A stretch of DNA of 64,000 nucleotides from CAZLBC01 sp964557575 (GTDB taxonomy: Bacteria; Planctomycetota; Phycisphaerae; SM23-33): contig CAZLBC010000010.1 in assembly GCA_964557575.1 (NCBI GenBank), positions 1 through 64,000 of the forward strand. Reading direction: 5' to 3'. Position numbers and translations under genes: made by a program. The notes under the pieces are model-generated. The model had not been told where the DNA came from. It worked only from the letters and a program-made list of their open reading frames with translations, and made no database searches. How positions within the stretch are numbered: the first letter of the stretch is position 1; each line of letters begins with the position of its first letter. Positions 9,652 through 19,000 of this stretch are shown piece after piece.

Positions 9652-10380
9652 TTATTCCTGCTGTTCGTGCTCCCGCTCTGTTTTCAGCAGGATAGGCCGC
9701 AGGACATCGCGCCAGATCTCGTAGCCCTTACGGTTCATGTGGAGATTGTCCGACTTGAATATGTCTTTCCGCGGCCGGCCGTCGGGGCCGAGCATCGGGG
9801 CGGCGATGTCGACGAACGTGAGCGTTCGGTCCTTTTCGCATTCGCGCCTGATCAACGCGTTGGCCTTCTTCATCCGCGGCCAGATTGTCCACCGGCTGAT
9901 ACTCGGCTTGATCGCGAGAACATAGAATCGGGTTTCGGGCAGCTTCTTTCTGACTCTTTGAATGAAGGCGACGTATTCGTCGCGGATGCCCTCCGGCGAC
10001 ACCCCCGCCGCCGCGTCGTTGTCTCCCTCGTAGACGACGATCGCCCGGGGCTTGTAGGGGAGCACGACGCGGTCGGCGAAATGAATCACGTCGCGCATCG
10101 TCGACCCGCCGAATCCCCGGGGGATCACGGTGAGGGGCGCGAGGTCCGCGCGGATCGTCCGGTGCCATCCCCGCATGCTCGAACTGCCGATACAGAGGAC
10201 CGCCCCGGCGGGCGGGGGGTCCTTTTCGTCCTGTTTTTCGAAGTTTTTGATGGCCTTTTCGAATCGCCGGGGATCGGGCCAGGGATGTTTTTTCTTATCC
10301 GCGCCGGCGTTCCCGCCGGCGCAAATCGGGGCGGCCGCCAGGGCGACAAGAATACCCGGAAGGATCACGCGCTTCGACAT
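9652..10380 (-). CDS. Exported SGNH/GDSL-type hydrolase
   Basis: 242 aa from the ATG at 10380. The in-frame ATG at 10386 directly abuts the purine-rich GGGAGA and so is less likely. A Sec signal peptide covers about residues 1-21. SGNH blocks are clear: IGSSSM (block I, nucleophile Ser67 in GSS instead of GDS), GFGGS (block II), YEGDND (block III), and DNLH (block V, Asp211 and His214 of the catalytic dyad). The family hydrolyses ester bonds, often acetyl groups on sugars; the substrate here is unknown. It is 28 nt downstream of the permease gene on the same strand and may be cotranscribed with it. Confidence 0.8.
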   Translation of the reverse strand: MSKRVILPGILVALAAAPICAGGNAGADKKKHPWPDPRRFEKAIKNFEKQDEKDPPPAGAVLCIGSSSMRGWHRTIRADLAPLTVIPRGFGGSTMRDVIHFADRVVLPYKPRAIVVYEGDNDAAAGVSPEGIRDEYVAFIQRVRKKLPETRFYVLAIKPSISRWTIWPRMKKANALIRRECEKDRTLTFVDIAAPMLGPDGRPRKDIFKSDNLHMNRKGYEIWRDVLRPILLKTEREHEQQE

Positions 10381-10408
10381 GGTCATTCTCCCATGAACGG
10401 TACGGTTC

Positions 10409-11443
10409 TCATTCTTCCTGACCGCCTCCCCGCCCGATGTGCCCGCCGAGCAGGGCGGCGGCGGGCGCGGTCAGTTCGCTTTTGGCGAGGAGAATCCTGA
10501 GCACCGCGGTCAGCGGGGCCGCCAGGAACATACCCACGATCCCCCAGAGGGCCCCCCAGAATATCAGGGCCATCAGGAGGGTGATCGGGTGGAGCCGCAG
10601 GCTCCGGCCCAGGACCCGCGGCTCGATGACGTTGCCGACCAGCGTCTGGATCGAGATCGGCAGGGCGATCACCAGCACGATGGAGGACATCGAAAATCCC
10701 GGGTCCAGCAGGACCATCGGAAGCGGCAGGAGCGTGGCGATAAAGGACCCGATATTCGGGATGAAGTTGAGCAGCATGGCCAGCAGGCCGAAGACCAGCG
10801 CGGGTTGCACCCCCAGCAGCCACAGGATCAGCCCCACGCATATTCCCGTGACCGCGGAGATCGCCGTCTTGGTGAGTATGTAGTGCCGGGTCCGGGATTC
10901 GATCTCCCCCCAGGTAGCCGCCCGGCGCGCGGCCGCACCACCGGAACCGAACAGCAGGAAGCAGAGGAAGATCACCACGAGCGTGCCGCTGGACACCAGT
11001 TCCGTGATGACATTGGTCGCCCCCACGATCACCTTCTGGAACATCGGCCCCGCGGCGCCCTGGAGTTCCTCCCGGAGGGATTCGGGGTCGGCGACCACGT
11101 TCTCCGGCAGGTGACGCGCGGCCCAGGCGATGAGCTGCTGAACCCGGTCCCGGTAGACGCCTGCGTTCTCGATGAGGCTCTGGACCGACAGCGTCACCAG
11201 CAGGCCGACACCGGCCAGGACCACCAGGCTGATCACCAGGGTGGACACCACCGCCAGGTTTCGCGGAAACCGCAGCCGCCTGACCTGCAGGTCGACCAAA
11301 GGCTTGAGGCCGATCGCCAGGAACAGCGCGAGGACAAAGGGGACCAGGACCGGCTGCAGCCAATACAGGGCGACGGCGACCGCCACCGCGCTGATCACCA
11401 GGAGGCATATCGTCTGGACTCTCTTTTCGCGTTCGGGCTGCAT
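10409..11443 (-). CDS. AI-2E family permease
   Basis: 344 aa. The start at 11443 is chosen because GGAGGT lies just upstream (11447-11453); an in-frame extension to 11497 has no such site. The protein has paired N-terminal membrane helices (about residues 10-55), a soluble central domain (about 85-150), and a C-terminal block of four to five helices with the conserved LLNFIPNIGS and NVIEPRVLG signatures. That is the full AI-2E transporter (TqsA/PerM/YdiK) architecture. Members act as exporters or sodium/proton antiporters; the substrate cannot be read from sequence. The SGNH hydrolase gene follows at 28 nt. Confidence 0.88.
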   Translation of the reverse strand: MQPEREKRVQTICLLVISAVAVAVALYWLQPVLVPFVLALFLAIGLKPLVDLQVRRLRFPRNLAVVSTLVISLVVLAGVGLLVTLSVQSLIENAGVYRDRVQQLIAWAARHLPENVVADPESLREELQGAAGPMFQKVIVGATNVITELVSSGTLVVIFLCFLLFGSGGAAARRAATWGEIESRTRHYILTKTAISAVTGICVGLILWLLGVQPALVFGLLAMLLNFIPNIGSFIATLLPLPMVLLDPGFSMSSIVLVIALPISIQTLVGNVIEPRVLGRSLRLHPITLLMALIFWGALWGIVGMFLAAPLTAVLRILLAKSELTAPAAALLGGHIGRGGGQEE

Positions 11444-11766
11444 GTCACCTCCGGGAGAAATCCCGCGGGCCGTGCGGCCGCGCGACGGGGCTATCATATT
11501 TCACTCTCATTCGGACGGCAATCATTATCCGGGATTATTCGTTCCGCCCCGCCCGGGACCCGGCGGGAGGTGCCAGAACGCGGCGCCGGGCCGGTGCGAC
11601 CGGCGGCAGGCACCGGGCGGCACGCCCGTCATCCGCGGCAGCGCGGCGGGGGAACGGGTGTTCACGAAAATCGACGGGGAGGTCTGCGCCGGTCTTTCCC
11701 GGGGGACGACATCGTACCGTAATCATTAGCGCTAACGCAATGATCGCGCGACGCCGGCCGGTACCG
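11444..11766. other. Intergenic region between permease and GH29 genes
   Basis: About 320 bases between the permease start (left) and the GH29 stop (right), both on the minus strand. It contains the permease Shine-Dalgarno and the 10-bp perfect palindrome TTAGCGCTAA at 11726-11735, set in a longer foldback (11720-11743). The rest is GC-rich sequence without a credible ORF. Confidence 0.5.
11726..11735. promoter_or_regulatory. TTAGCGCTAA palindrome, possible LacI-type operator
   Basis: A perfect 10-bp palindrome with the central CG step typical of LacI-family operators. It lies about 280 bp upstream of the permease start and just beyond the GH29 stop. The flanks extend it to a 23-nt foldback (ATCATT and AATGAT arms), so a terminator-like hairpin for GH29 is the alternative reading. 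No LacI-family gene is visible in the window. Confidence 0.3.
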
Positions 11767-13254
11767 TCACTTCAACCCGACGGCGAGCGTCCAGGCGTGC
11801 GCGCAGGGCTTCTGCGACGGCAGGTCGACGGCCAGCCCGTCTTCGCCGCGGGACCACTTCAGCGCGCCGGCCACCCCCAGCATGCGGATCGCGTCGATCT
11901 CTTCGGGCAGGTGCTTCGATGCCTTCGCCATCGCCGCGATGACCGCCCGCTCCCCCGGCCACGTCAGCAGGACGGCGTAGACGGTCTTTCCCTTGCGGGT
12001 AAAGCGAACGGTCTTTCCCGCGCCGTAGATCTTCCAGGGACGGGTTCCATAGATCGCGTCGCCGTTGATCTTCAGCCACGCCCCGATACCCAGCAGGCGC
12101 TCCCGCTGAATCGCCGGGATCGTCCCGTCGGCCTTCGGGCCGATGTTCAGCAGCAGGTTGCCGTTCTTGCTGACGATATCCACCAGCATTTCCACCAGGT
12201 TGTTCGTCGACTGGTAGTCGCCGGGGCCCTCCTGGCGGTTGTAGCCGAACGAGGCGCCGATGCCGCGGCACGATTCCCAGGTGTGCGGGATGATATCCGG
12301 GCTCCGTATCCCGTGGTGGTATTCCTGGGTATAAAAGTCGCCGCGCTTGCCCCGCACCTTGCCGAGCCGGTCGTTGACCAGGACCTCCACGCCCCACTTT
12401 TTCGCCGCGTTGTAGTAGTCGGCAACGATCTGCTTGCTGCCCCAGAGTTCCACCGGTCCCTTCCAGTCGCCGTCGAACCAGAGGATGTCCGGCCGGTACT
12501 TGTCCCGCAGTTCCTCCCACCGCTTCTTCCAGTCGGCCACGAACACCGCGTCGGGTCCCTTGGGGCTGTAGTGCGGATGGGAGAAGGCCCCGGTGTCGTG
12601 GGCGGGATCGAAGTAGTTCATCATTCGGTGATAGGACGGGGCGTACTTCAGTTTCCGCTTCCGGCAGGACCGGCCCAGCTCGCCGATGATATCCCGCTTC
12701 GGCCCCTTGTCGGCCGCGTCCCACTCGGTCAGGTCGCTGTCCCACATGGCGAAGCCGTCGTGGTGCTCGCCGACAGGGACGACGTACCGCGCGCCGGCAG
12801 CGACGAACAGGTCGGCCCACCGCTCCGGGTCCCATTTTTCCGCCGTGAACAGCGGGATGAAGCGGTTGTAGGTGAATTCCGACGGGTCGCCGTATTTCTT
12901 CGCATGGTACGTATGGGTGGGGCTGCCCTTCTTGTACATGTTCCGGGGATACCACTCGGCGTACTTTCCCTTCGGGGCCCAGCCGGGAACCGAGTAGACC
13001 CCCCAGTGAATGAAGATGCCGAACTTGGCGTCGCGGTACCAGTCGGGCACGGGATGCTGCTCCAGGGATTCCCACGTGGGTTTGTAGTGCGCCGGCGCCG
13101 CGGCCGTATCGCCGACGATAACGGGCACGGCCGCGTGAGACGCCAGGGCGAGGATGATGATCGTGGTCCAAACGAAATGGTGCGCACTGCCGGAAGTACG
13201 ACGGCGAAAACGACATGAATGACATGACCGTGAACTGCTGAAATCGTGGCCCAT
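11767..13254 (-). CDS. Alpha-L-fucosidase, family GH29
   Basis: 495 aa. The ATG at 13254 is preceded by AAAGGAGA. The N-terminus has a basic stretch then a hydrophobic segment (about residues 28-48) that looks like a signal peptide or anchor. GH29 hallmarks are W-K/RDAKFGIFIHWG (about 72-84), GEHHDGFAMWDSDLTEWD (162-179), and DILWFDGDW with the likely nucleophile Asp261; the fold is a TIM barrel with a C-terminal beta domain. It should remove alpha-L-fucose from glycans or fucoidan in the periplasm or outside. It is divergent from the GH51 gene across a 175-bp promoter region and could share its regulation. Confidence 0.9.
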   Translation of the reverse strand: MGHDFSSSRSCHSCRFRRRTSGSAHHFVWTTIIILALASHAAVPVIVGDTAAAPAHYKPTWESLEQHPVPDWYRDAKFGIFIHWGVYSVPGWAPKGKYAEWYPRNMYKKGSPTHTYHAKKYGDPSEFTYNRFIPLFTAEKWDPERWADLFVAAGARYVVPVGEHHDGFAMWDSDLTEWDAADKGPKRDIIGELGRSCRKRKLKYAPSYHRMMNYFDPAHDTGAFSHPHYSPKGPDAVFVADWKKRWEELRDKYRPDILWFDGDWKGPVELWGSKQIVADYYNAAKKWGVEVLVNDRLGKVRGKRGDFYTQEYHHGIRSPDIIPHTWESCRGIGASFGYNRQEGPGDYQSTNNLVEMLVDIVSKNGNLLLNIGPKADGTIPAIQRERLLGIGAWLKINGDAIYGTRPWKIYGAGKTVRFTRKGKTVYAVLLTWPGERAVIAAMAKASKHLPEEIDAIRMLGVAGALKWSRGEDGLAVDLPSQKPCAHAWTLAVGLK

Positions 13255-13360
13255 CGCCCTTCTCCTTTAAAACGGTTGTCCGGTATCACCATACAGAGTA
13301 TAGTTTCAGTGCCGCGTATTGAAGGTTTAATTTCAACATTCTTGCGATCAGTTAATATTA

Positions 13361-13372
13361 CTTGTGCACAAG
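13361..13372. promoter_or_regulatory. CTTGTGCACAAG palindrome in GH29/GH51 divergent promoter
   Basis: A perfect 12-bp palindrome whose TTGT...ACAA outline resembles the palindrome at 13393-13408. The two centres are 34 bp apart, about three helical turns. It sits between two divergent glycosidase genes and is a plausible second operator for the same regulator, though with a different core. Confidence 0.4.
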
Positions 13373-13392
13373 ATGTGATGACATATCATTAA

Positions 13393-13408
13393 AATTGTAC
13401 GTACAATT
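13393..13408. promoter_or_regulatory. AraR-like 16-bp palindromic operator upstream of GH51
   Basis: AATTGTACGTACAATT is a perfect 16-bp palindrome ending 21 nt before the GH51 start codon. It differs from the Bacillus subtilis AraR (GntR-family) operator consensus ATTTGTACGTACAAAT only at the outer positions. An arabinose-sensing repressor next to an arabinofuranosidase gene makes sense. No araR-like gene is in the window, so the regulator would act from elsewhere. Confidence 0.6.
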
Positions 13409-13429
13409 ATCGTTTTCGGGAGAAACGCC

Positions 13430-15370
13430 ATGACACGCCACGTCCGCACCGGATTGAAACCGATCGTCATTGTTGCCGTCATCGCTCTGTTGCCGCACGT
13501 CTTCGCCCCGCCGGCGCGATCGGCCGGGACCGTTACCGTCACGATCGACGCCGGGAAGAAACGCGAGCCGATCAACCGGTACATCTACGCCCAGTTCATC
13601 GAGCATCTCGGGCGGTGCATCTACGGCGGGATCTGGGCGGAAATGCTCGAGGACCGGAAGTTCTACTTTCCCATAACCCCCGACTACGACCCCTACCGCG
13701 CCTCCCGCGGCGTGGCGAAGGACGCGCGGTTTCCGGTCGTGGGCGCCTCGCCGTGGGAAATCACCGGCGGCGACAATACCGTCACCATGGTGAAAGAGGA
13801 CTCCTTCGTCGGCGACCACACCCCCCTTCTGGCCGCCGGTGGCGGGATCCGGCAGAACGACCTGCCCCTGGTGAAGGGCAAACGCTATACCGGCCGCATC
13901 CGGCTGAAGGCACCCGGGGGCGTCGCCACGGTCACCGTCACGCTCTCCGCCGCCGCCGAGCCGGTGACCATCATCGCCGGCGATACGTACAAGAAGTATC
14001 CCCTCGCATTCACGGCGAAAACATCCACCAGCGAGGGGTCCCTGGAGATCGCCGCGGCCGGCGGAAAGTGCCTGGTCGGCACCGTGTCGCTGATGCCGGC
14101 CGACAACATCAAGGGCATGCGGGCGGATACCCTGGCGGTGCTGAAGGAACTCAACGCCCCGATGTACCGCTGGCCGGGGGGCAACTTTGTCAGCGGGTAC
14201 GACTGGCGCGACGGGATCGGGGATCGGGACCGCCGCCCGCCCCGCGGCAATCCCGCCTGGACGGGCGTCGAACACAACGACATGGGTATCGCGGAATTCA
14301 TCGCCTTCTGCCGGGAGGTCGACGCCGAACCGCTGGTCGTGGTCAACACCGGCTTCGGCGACCCCCACTCGGCGGCCCGGGAAGTTGAATACTGCAACGG
14401 GTCCGCGAAGACGGCGGGCGGCGGGCGGCGGGCGCGGGACGGGTATCCCGAGCCGTTCGACGTCACCTGGTGGGGCGTGGGCAACGAGATGTTCGGCGGC
14501 TGGCAGCTCGGGTACATGGCGCTGAACCAGTACGTCCTGAAGCACAACCGCACCGAGAAAAAGATGCGGGCGGTCGACCCGGACATAAAGACGATCGCGG
14601 TCGGGCGCGTCGGGGAATGGTCCGAGACCATGCTCCGGCGATGCGCGGATCACATGGACCTGATTTCCGAGCACTTCTACTGCCGAAAGCAGCACGACGA
14701 CGTCGCGAAACACATCGCGCAGATACCCGGTCGCATCCGGAAAATCGCCGCCGAGCACCGGCAGTACCGCAAAGACATCCCGGGCCTGGCGGAGAAGAAC
14801 ATCACGATAGCGATGGACGAGTGGAACTACTGGTACCGGCCCTACGAGTACGGCGAACTGGGCTGCATCTACCGGCTGCGCGACGCCCTGGGAATCGCCG
14901 CCGGGTTCCACGAGTACTACCGCAACACCGACATCATCACGATGGCCCAGTACGCCCAGACGGTCAACGTCATCGGGGCGGTCAAGACCACCGGCACCGC
15001 GGCGGCATTCGCCACCACGGGGCTCGCCCAGAAACTCTACGGCAACCACTACGGCACAACACCGGTCGCCGTGGAAGGAGATACCGGGAAGCTGGACATC
15101 GCCGCCGCGCTGACCGCCGACGGGACCGCGCTGACGGTCGGGATCATCAATCCGCTCGGCGAAAAACACGCCGTCGCCATTGTGCCGAAGGGGATCACGC
15201 TCGCGGACCGGGCCGAAAGATGGACGATCGGCGGCCCCGAACCCACGTCGTACAACGAGCCCGGAAAAACACCGGCGGTGACGCTGGAGCGAAAAAAGGA
15301 CGTCGCTATCGGCGGCGGCCTCGACGCCGGCCCGGTCACGGTCAACCTCTACACGATACCGTTGGAATAA
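13430..15370 (+). CDS. Alpha-L-arabinofuranosidase, family GH51
   Basis: 646 aa with a signal peptide (about residues 1-31). The start has GGGAGA about 8 nt upstream. N-terminal INRYIYAQFIEHLGRCIYGGIW is the GH51 opening, followed by a CBM4-like insert (about 95-225). The barrel carries VGNEMFGG with acid/base Glu353 and IAMDEWNYW with nucleophile Glu464, then a C-terminal beta domain. It should release alpha-L-arabinofuranose from arabinoxylan or arabinan side chains. Exported GH51 enzymes with this insert are common in PVC and Bacteroidota glycan clusters. A palindrome close to the AraR operator consensus lies directly upstream. Confidence 0.93.
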   Translation: MTRHVRTGLKPIVIVAVIALLPHVFAPPARSAGTVTVTIDAGKKREPINRYIYAQFIEHLGRCIYGGIWAEMLEDRKFYFPITPDYDPYRASRGVAKDARFPVVGASPWEITGGDNTVTMVKEDSFVGDHTPLLAAGGGIRQNDLPLVKGKRYTGRIRLKAPGGVATVTVTLSAAAEPVTIIAGDTYKKYPLAFTAKTSTSEGSLEIAAAGGKCLVGTVSLMPADNIKGMRADTLAVLKELNAPMYRWPGGNFVSGYDWRDGIGDRDRRPPRGNPAWTGVEHNDMGIAEFIAFCREVDAEPLVVVNTGFGDPHSAAREVEYCNGSAKTAGGGRRARDGYPEPFDVTWWGVGNEMFGGWQLGYMALNQYVLKHNRTEKKMRAVDPDIKTIAVGRVGEWSETMLRRCADHMDLISEHFYCRKQHDDVAKHIAQIPGRIRKIAAEHRQYRKDIPGLAEKNITIAMDEWNYWYRPYEYGELGCIYRLRDALGIAAGFHEYYRNTDIITMAQYAQTVNVIGAVKTTGTAAAFATTGLAQKLYGNHYGTTPVAVEGDTGKLDIAAALTADGTALTVGIINPLGEKHAVAIVPKGITLADRAERWTIGGPEPTSYNEPGKTPAVTLERKKDVAIGGGLDAGPVTVNLYTIPLE

Positions 15371-15542
15371 GGGCGATCCGCGATTCGGGCGCCCGTTGCC
15401 CGCTCTTCGCGCATTTTTACCCATCCCGCTGTCGGTAACCCGCCGGAAGACACCGGAGAACTTGCTGATTTGAGGGCTTTAAAACTTATAAGTTGCTTTT
15501 ATGAAGTTGTTTATAAAATCGTCGTCGTTTTTTTGCGCCCGA

Positions 15543-15559
15543 TTGGCACGGGGGTTGCA
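15543..15559 (+). promoter_or_regulatory. Sigma-54 (RpoN) -24/-12 promoter
   Basis: TTGGCACG, four bases, then TTGCA matches the -24/-12 consensus YTGGCACG-N4-TTGCW at every fixed position. An AT-rich tract of about 60 bp directly upstream could serve IHF or enhancer looping. Transcription would start near 15570 heading right, where the next long gene on that strand is 4 kb away. Its product must therefore be a small RNA or small protein. Confidence 0.65.
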
Positions 15560-15573
15560 CAAAGGATAAGCGC

Positions 15574-15702
15574 ATGCCGGTCACCGGACCGGAACAGAGA
15601 TTGACAATCGAATACGAGAGCATTTCGGGATGCTTCCCGCGGGACCGGGCCGTATCACCATCCGTCATCCGTAATGTGTTTTTCCGTGAACCCGTGGCGT
15701 GA
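15574..15702 (+). CDS. Hypothetical 42-aa ORF behind the sigma-54 promoter
   Basis: An open frame of 42 codons begins 15 nt after the -12 element, with AAAGGA at 15560-15565 before it. The expected start site near 15570 would make the message leaderless and leave AAAGGA untranscribed, which weakens the case. The product (starting MPVTGPEQRLTIEYE) has no signal peptide, membrane segment or known motif. A non-coding RNA is an equally good reading. Confidence 0.2.
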   Translation: MPVTGPEQRLTIEYESISGCFPRDRAVSPSVIRNVFFREPVA

Positions 15703-15749
15703 CCGGCATCGGGTGTGTTTCTGTACTATGTTCCGTATCCCTTTTTGAT

Positions 15750-15930
15750 GTGTGCCGTGTAACCGTATATCCGCACTCATACCCGTTATTCCCCTGACCG
15801 ATTTCCGGCCGTCACCACCCTGTGTATTGTGTAATCCGTCCGTGTGTATCAACCGGCCCGTGAACATCGCACCGCGCGTTTTTCCGTTTCCTGCCTGTGT
15901 AATCCGTTCCCATTCCTGTGTATCCGTTCC
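15750..15930. repeat. Degenerate TGTGTAATCCGT repeat block
   Basis: TGTGTAATCCGT occurs exactly at 15828-15839 and 15896-15907, with a one-base-shorter form (TGTGTATCCGT) at 15917-15927 and looser forms near 15757, 15820 and 15841. On the other strand the unit reads ACGGATTACACA. Similar runs occur between genes of many environmental genomes. The origin is unknown. Confidence 0.45.
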
Positions 15931-16073
15931 TGCCGTTCTCCTGCGGCCGGCATCCCGCCGGGGCCGTTCCGGACAGGTCGAAGAGTCGCGCCGCGTCGAA
16001 GAAGTTTTGGCGACGGGCGCGCGACACCGCGGCCTCCCGGGACGGCCCGTTTTCTTTAGAACCGCGTTCTGTT

Positions 16074-19000
16074 TTACTTTTTCGAGAGGCCGTGAACGGC
16101 GAAGCGGTACCGGCCGGCGGCGACGTCCGTCACGGCCCGATCGCCCTCGATCGTAATCGCGTCGACCGGGCGGCCTGATTCGGTGACCCGCGGATTCTCG
16201 ATCCCGAACAGCGGCAGGCGGACGGTCGCGGTCGTGTTCGCCGGGACGGTCAGGTCCATCACCCAGCGTGACCCTTCGAACCGCCAGTGCACCGCCAGCT
16301 CGCCGTACAGGGTCGGGTAGGAGGCCTTCACCCACGCCAGGTCGCCGACCGGGCGGGGCCGGACGACGGCGTGCTTGAAGCCCGGCCGGGAGGGATCGGG
16401 GTTGAGGCCGGCGAGTCCCTCGTAGAACCACTGTGCCATCGAACCGAACGCGAAGTGATTCCGGCTGTTCATCTCCGGCCCCATCGTGTCGGTGTTCCAC
16501 CGCTCCCAAATGGTCGTCGCGCCCTTCTCGAGCATATAGCCGAGGGACGGGTACTCGGTCGTGTTGACGATACCGTAGGCCAGGTCGGCGTAGCCGTAAC
16601 GGGAGAGGATCGGCAGAATGACGGGCGTGCCGAGGAATCCGGTCGAGTGGTGGCCGCCGCGGGCCGTGACGTCCCGCGCGACGGTGTCGGCGACCGCCTG
16701 CCGGCGGTCGGGATCGACCATCCCGAATGCCAGCGGCAGGAGGTTCGCGGTCTGGGTGCCGGTCACGTAACTGTTTTTCTTCGGATCCAGGTGTTTGTTA
16801 TTGAAGGCCGCCCGCTGGGCCGCGGCCATCTCCGCGTACTTCTTCGCATCGTCCTTTCTGCCGAGGATGGCAGCCGTCCGCGAGAGGAGATCGGCGGACC
16901 GGTACCCGTACATCGCCGCGACGGGCTTGTCGGGCGTCTTGACCACGGGGACCCAGTCGCCCCAGGTGGGCTGCTCGTACAGGCCGTCGGCGTTGAGCTT
17001 CGAGCGGATGAACTCCACCCACTTGACGTTGCCGGCGTAGGTGTCGGCGAGGATACGCCGGTCGCCGTAGTAGAGGTAGATCTGCCAGGGGATGATGGTT
17101 ATCGCGTCGGCCCAGGCCGACCGGCCGGGGCCGATTTCCCACTGACCGACCACCGGGCAGACGCCGGGAACCGATCCGTCGGCGAGCTGGGAATCGAGGA
17201 TGTCCCGCATCCACTTGGTGTAAAACCGTGCCATGTCCATGTTCCAGATGGAGGTGGGCCCGAAGGCCTGGGCGTCGCCCATCCATCCGAGCCGCTCGTC
17301 GCGCTGGGGGCAGTCGGTCGGCACGGAATGCAAGTTCGAGACCTGCCCCCATTTGACGCTCTCCAGGATGCGGTTCAGCAGCGGGTTCGCACAGGAGAAC
17401 GCGCCGGCAAAGGGGACGTCGTTGTGGAGGACCCGGGAGACCACGGTGTTCTTTCCGGGCGGAGAGGGAAGGCCCGTCATCCGCAGGTACCGGAACCCCC
17501 GGTAGGTGAACCGCGGCTCCCACGTCTCGACGCCGCCGCCCCGGCAGGTGTACCGGTCGGTGACCCGCGCCGAGCGGTAGTTCGCCCGCAGGAGGGTCCC
17601 GTCGTCCTTGAGCGTCTCGGCGTGGACCATCTCCACGGTCGTTCCGGCCGGGGCCTCCACGGTGAGCCGGGGCCGGCCGGAATGATTCTGCCCGAAATCG
17701 AGTATGTACACGCCGTCGGCGATCTCCGTGATCTTTTTGGCCGCGAGTTCACCGGTCACCCGGAGAAACGGTTCGCGCTGGGCGTCCAGCGCTATGTCGA
17801 AATCCTCGATAACCGCCGCGTCCTTCCATCCGTCCGGCGTGAACGCGGCCGTGTCCCAGCCGGGCTGCTCGAGACGGGCGTCGTATTTCTCGCCGTGGTA
17901 AATGGTGTCCGAGAGGATGGGGGAAAAGTGCCACTGCCATCCGGGCCCCGTGGCAACGGTGTGCGCGGAGCCGTCCGTGCAGCGAATTTCAAGCTGCAGC
18001 AGCAGGCGGAGGTTCTGCCCCTTTTCCGCGTGCCGCTCGGCACCTTCCCATCCGAGGCCGCCGGACCACCACCCGTTGCCGAGGATCGCGCCGACGGCGT
18101 TGGATCCCTTCGCGAGCATCTCCGTCACGTCGTAGACCTGGTACTGGACGCGCCGGGCGTAGCGCGTCCATCCGGGCGTAAACACGGCGTCGCCGACCTT
18201 GTTCCCGTTGATGCGCAGCTCGTAAAAACCCAGACCCGTCACGTACGCCCGGGCGCCGGCGACGGCGGCGGGCAAGTCGAAACACTTCCGCAGCATGGCG
18301 GACCGGCGGGGCCCGTCGTAATCCTGGGTCACCTCACCCCACGGCGCGTCGCCCTGCTGGGCCACGGCCCGGGCCGCCACCCAGCCCTTTTCCGCGAACG
18401 TCGGTTTGTTCCAGTGTGCGGCACTCTTCGTCGAACAGGTCACCCGGGAAGGGACCACCTCCTGCTGCCGGCCGCCGAACCACGTCTGGCGGACCCCCAG
18501 CGCCAGGCCGGCCGGCCCGGTGGCGTTCTTGACCTTGACGGCGATGACGTTGCGGCCCGGCCGCAGCCGGCTGCCGCCCCACAACGTGTACCACGGGGCT
18601 TTTTTGAATCCCCCGCCGGCGCCCGCGCGGTGGCCGTTGACGAATACCTCGCAGCGGTCGTCGGCCGCAACCGCAAGCTGGCCGTGGTGGGGCTTCGGGG
18701 CGTCCGGGTATTCGATCACCGCCCTGAAAAAGACCGTCTGGCCGTCTTTCGGCCCCGCCGGGTGCCAGTACCACCGGCTCAACTTTATCGGGCGGTTCAG
18801 CACCTGCATCTCGGACGGCTCGATCCACGCGGCCTTCCAGTCGGACCGCTCCAGCAGGCCCATTTCAAACGATGCCGGTTTCGACCACGGCAGGGGTTTT
18901 CCGGCGGCGTCCCAGGTTCTGACCTTCCACCAGGCCCGCCGGCGGCTGGTCAATGCCTTTCCCCCGTAGGGGACGTGGACCGACCGGTCGGATGTCACTC

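Larger units (their letters stand above)
15371..16073. other. 700-bp intergenic region with orphan sigma-54 promoter and repeats
   Basis: It lies between the stops of GH51 (plus) and GH78 (minus). From left to right it holds an AT-rich stretch (about 15475-15535), a consensus sigma-54 promoter reading rightwards (15543-15559), a short unassigned ORF (15574-15702), and a block of degenerate TGTGTAATCCGT repeats (about 15750-15930). The remainder has no credible gene. Confidence 0.5.

Noticed and set aside
10439..13218. Plus-strand frames of 427 and 492 codons (10439-11722, 11740-13218)
   Set aside because: Antisense to the permease and GH29 genes, whose family motifs are unmistakable. The plus frames give low-complexity Arg/Gly/Asp-rich products.
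13358..15424. 688-codon minus-strand frame
   Set aside because: Shadow of the GH51 gene; no ribosome site and no motifs.
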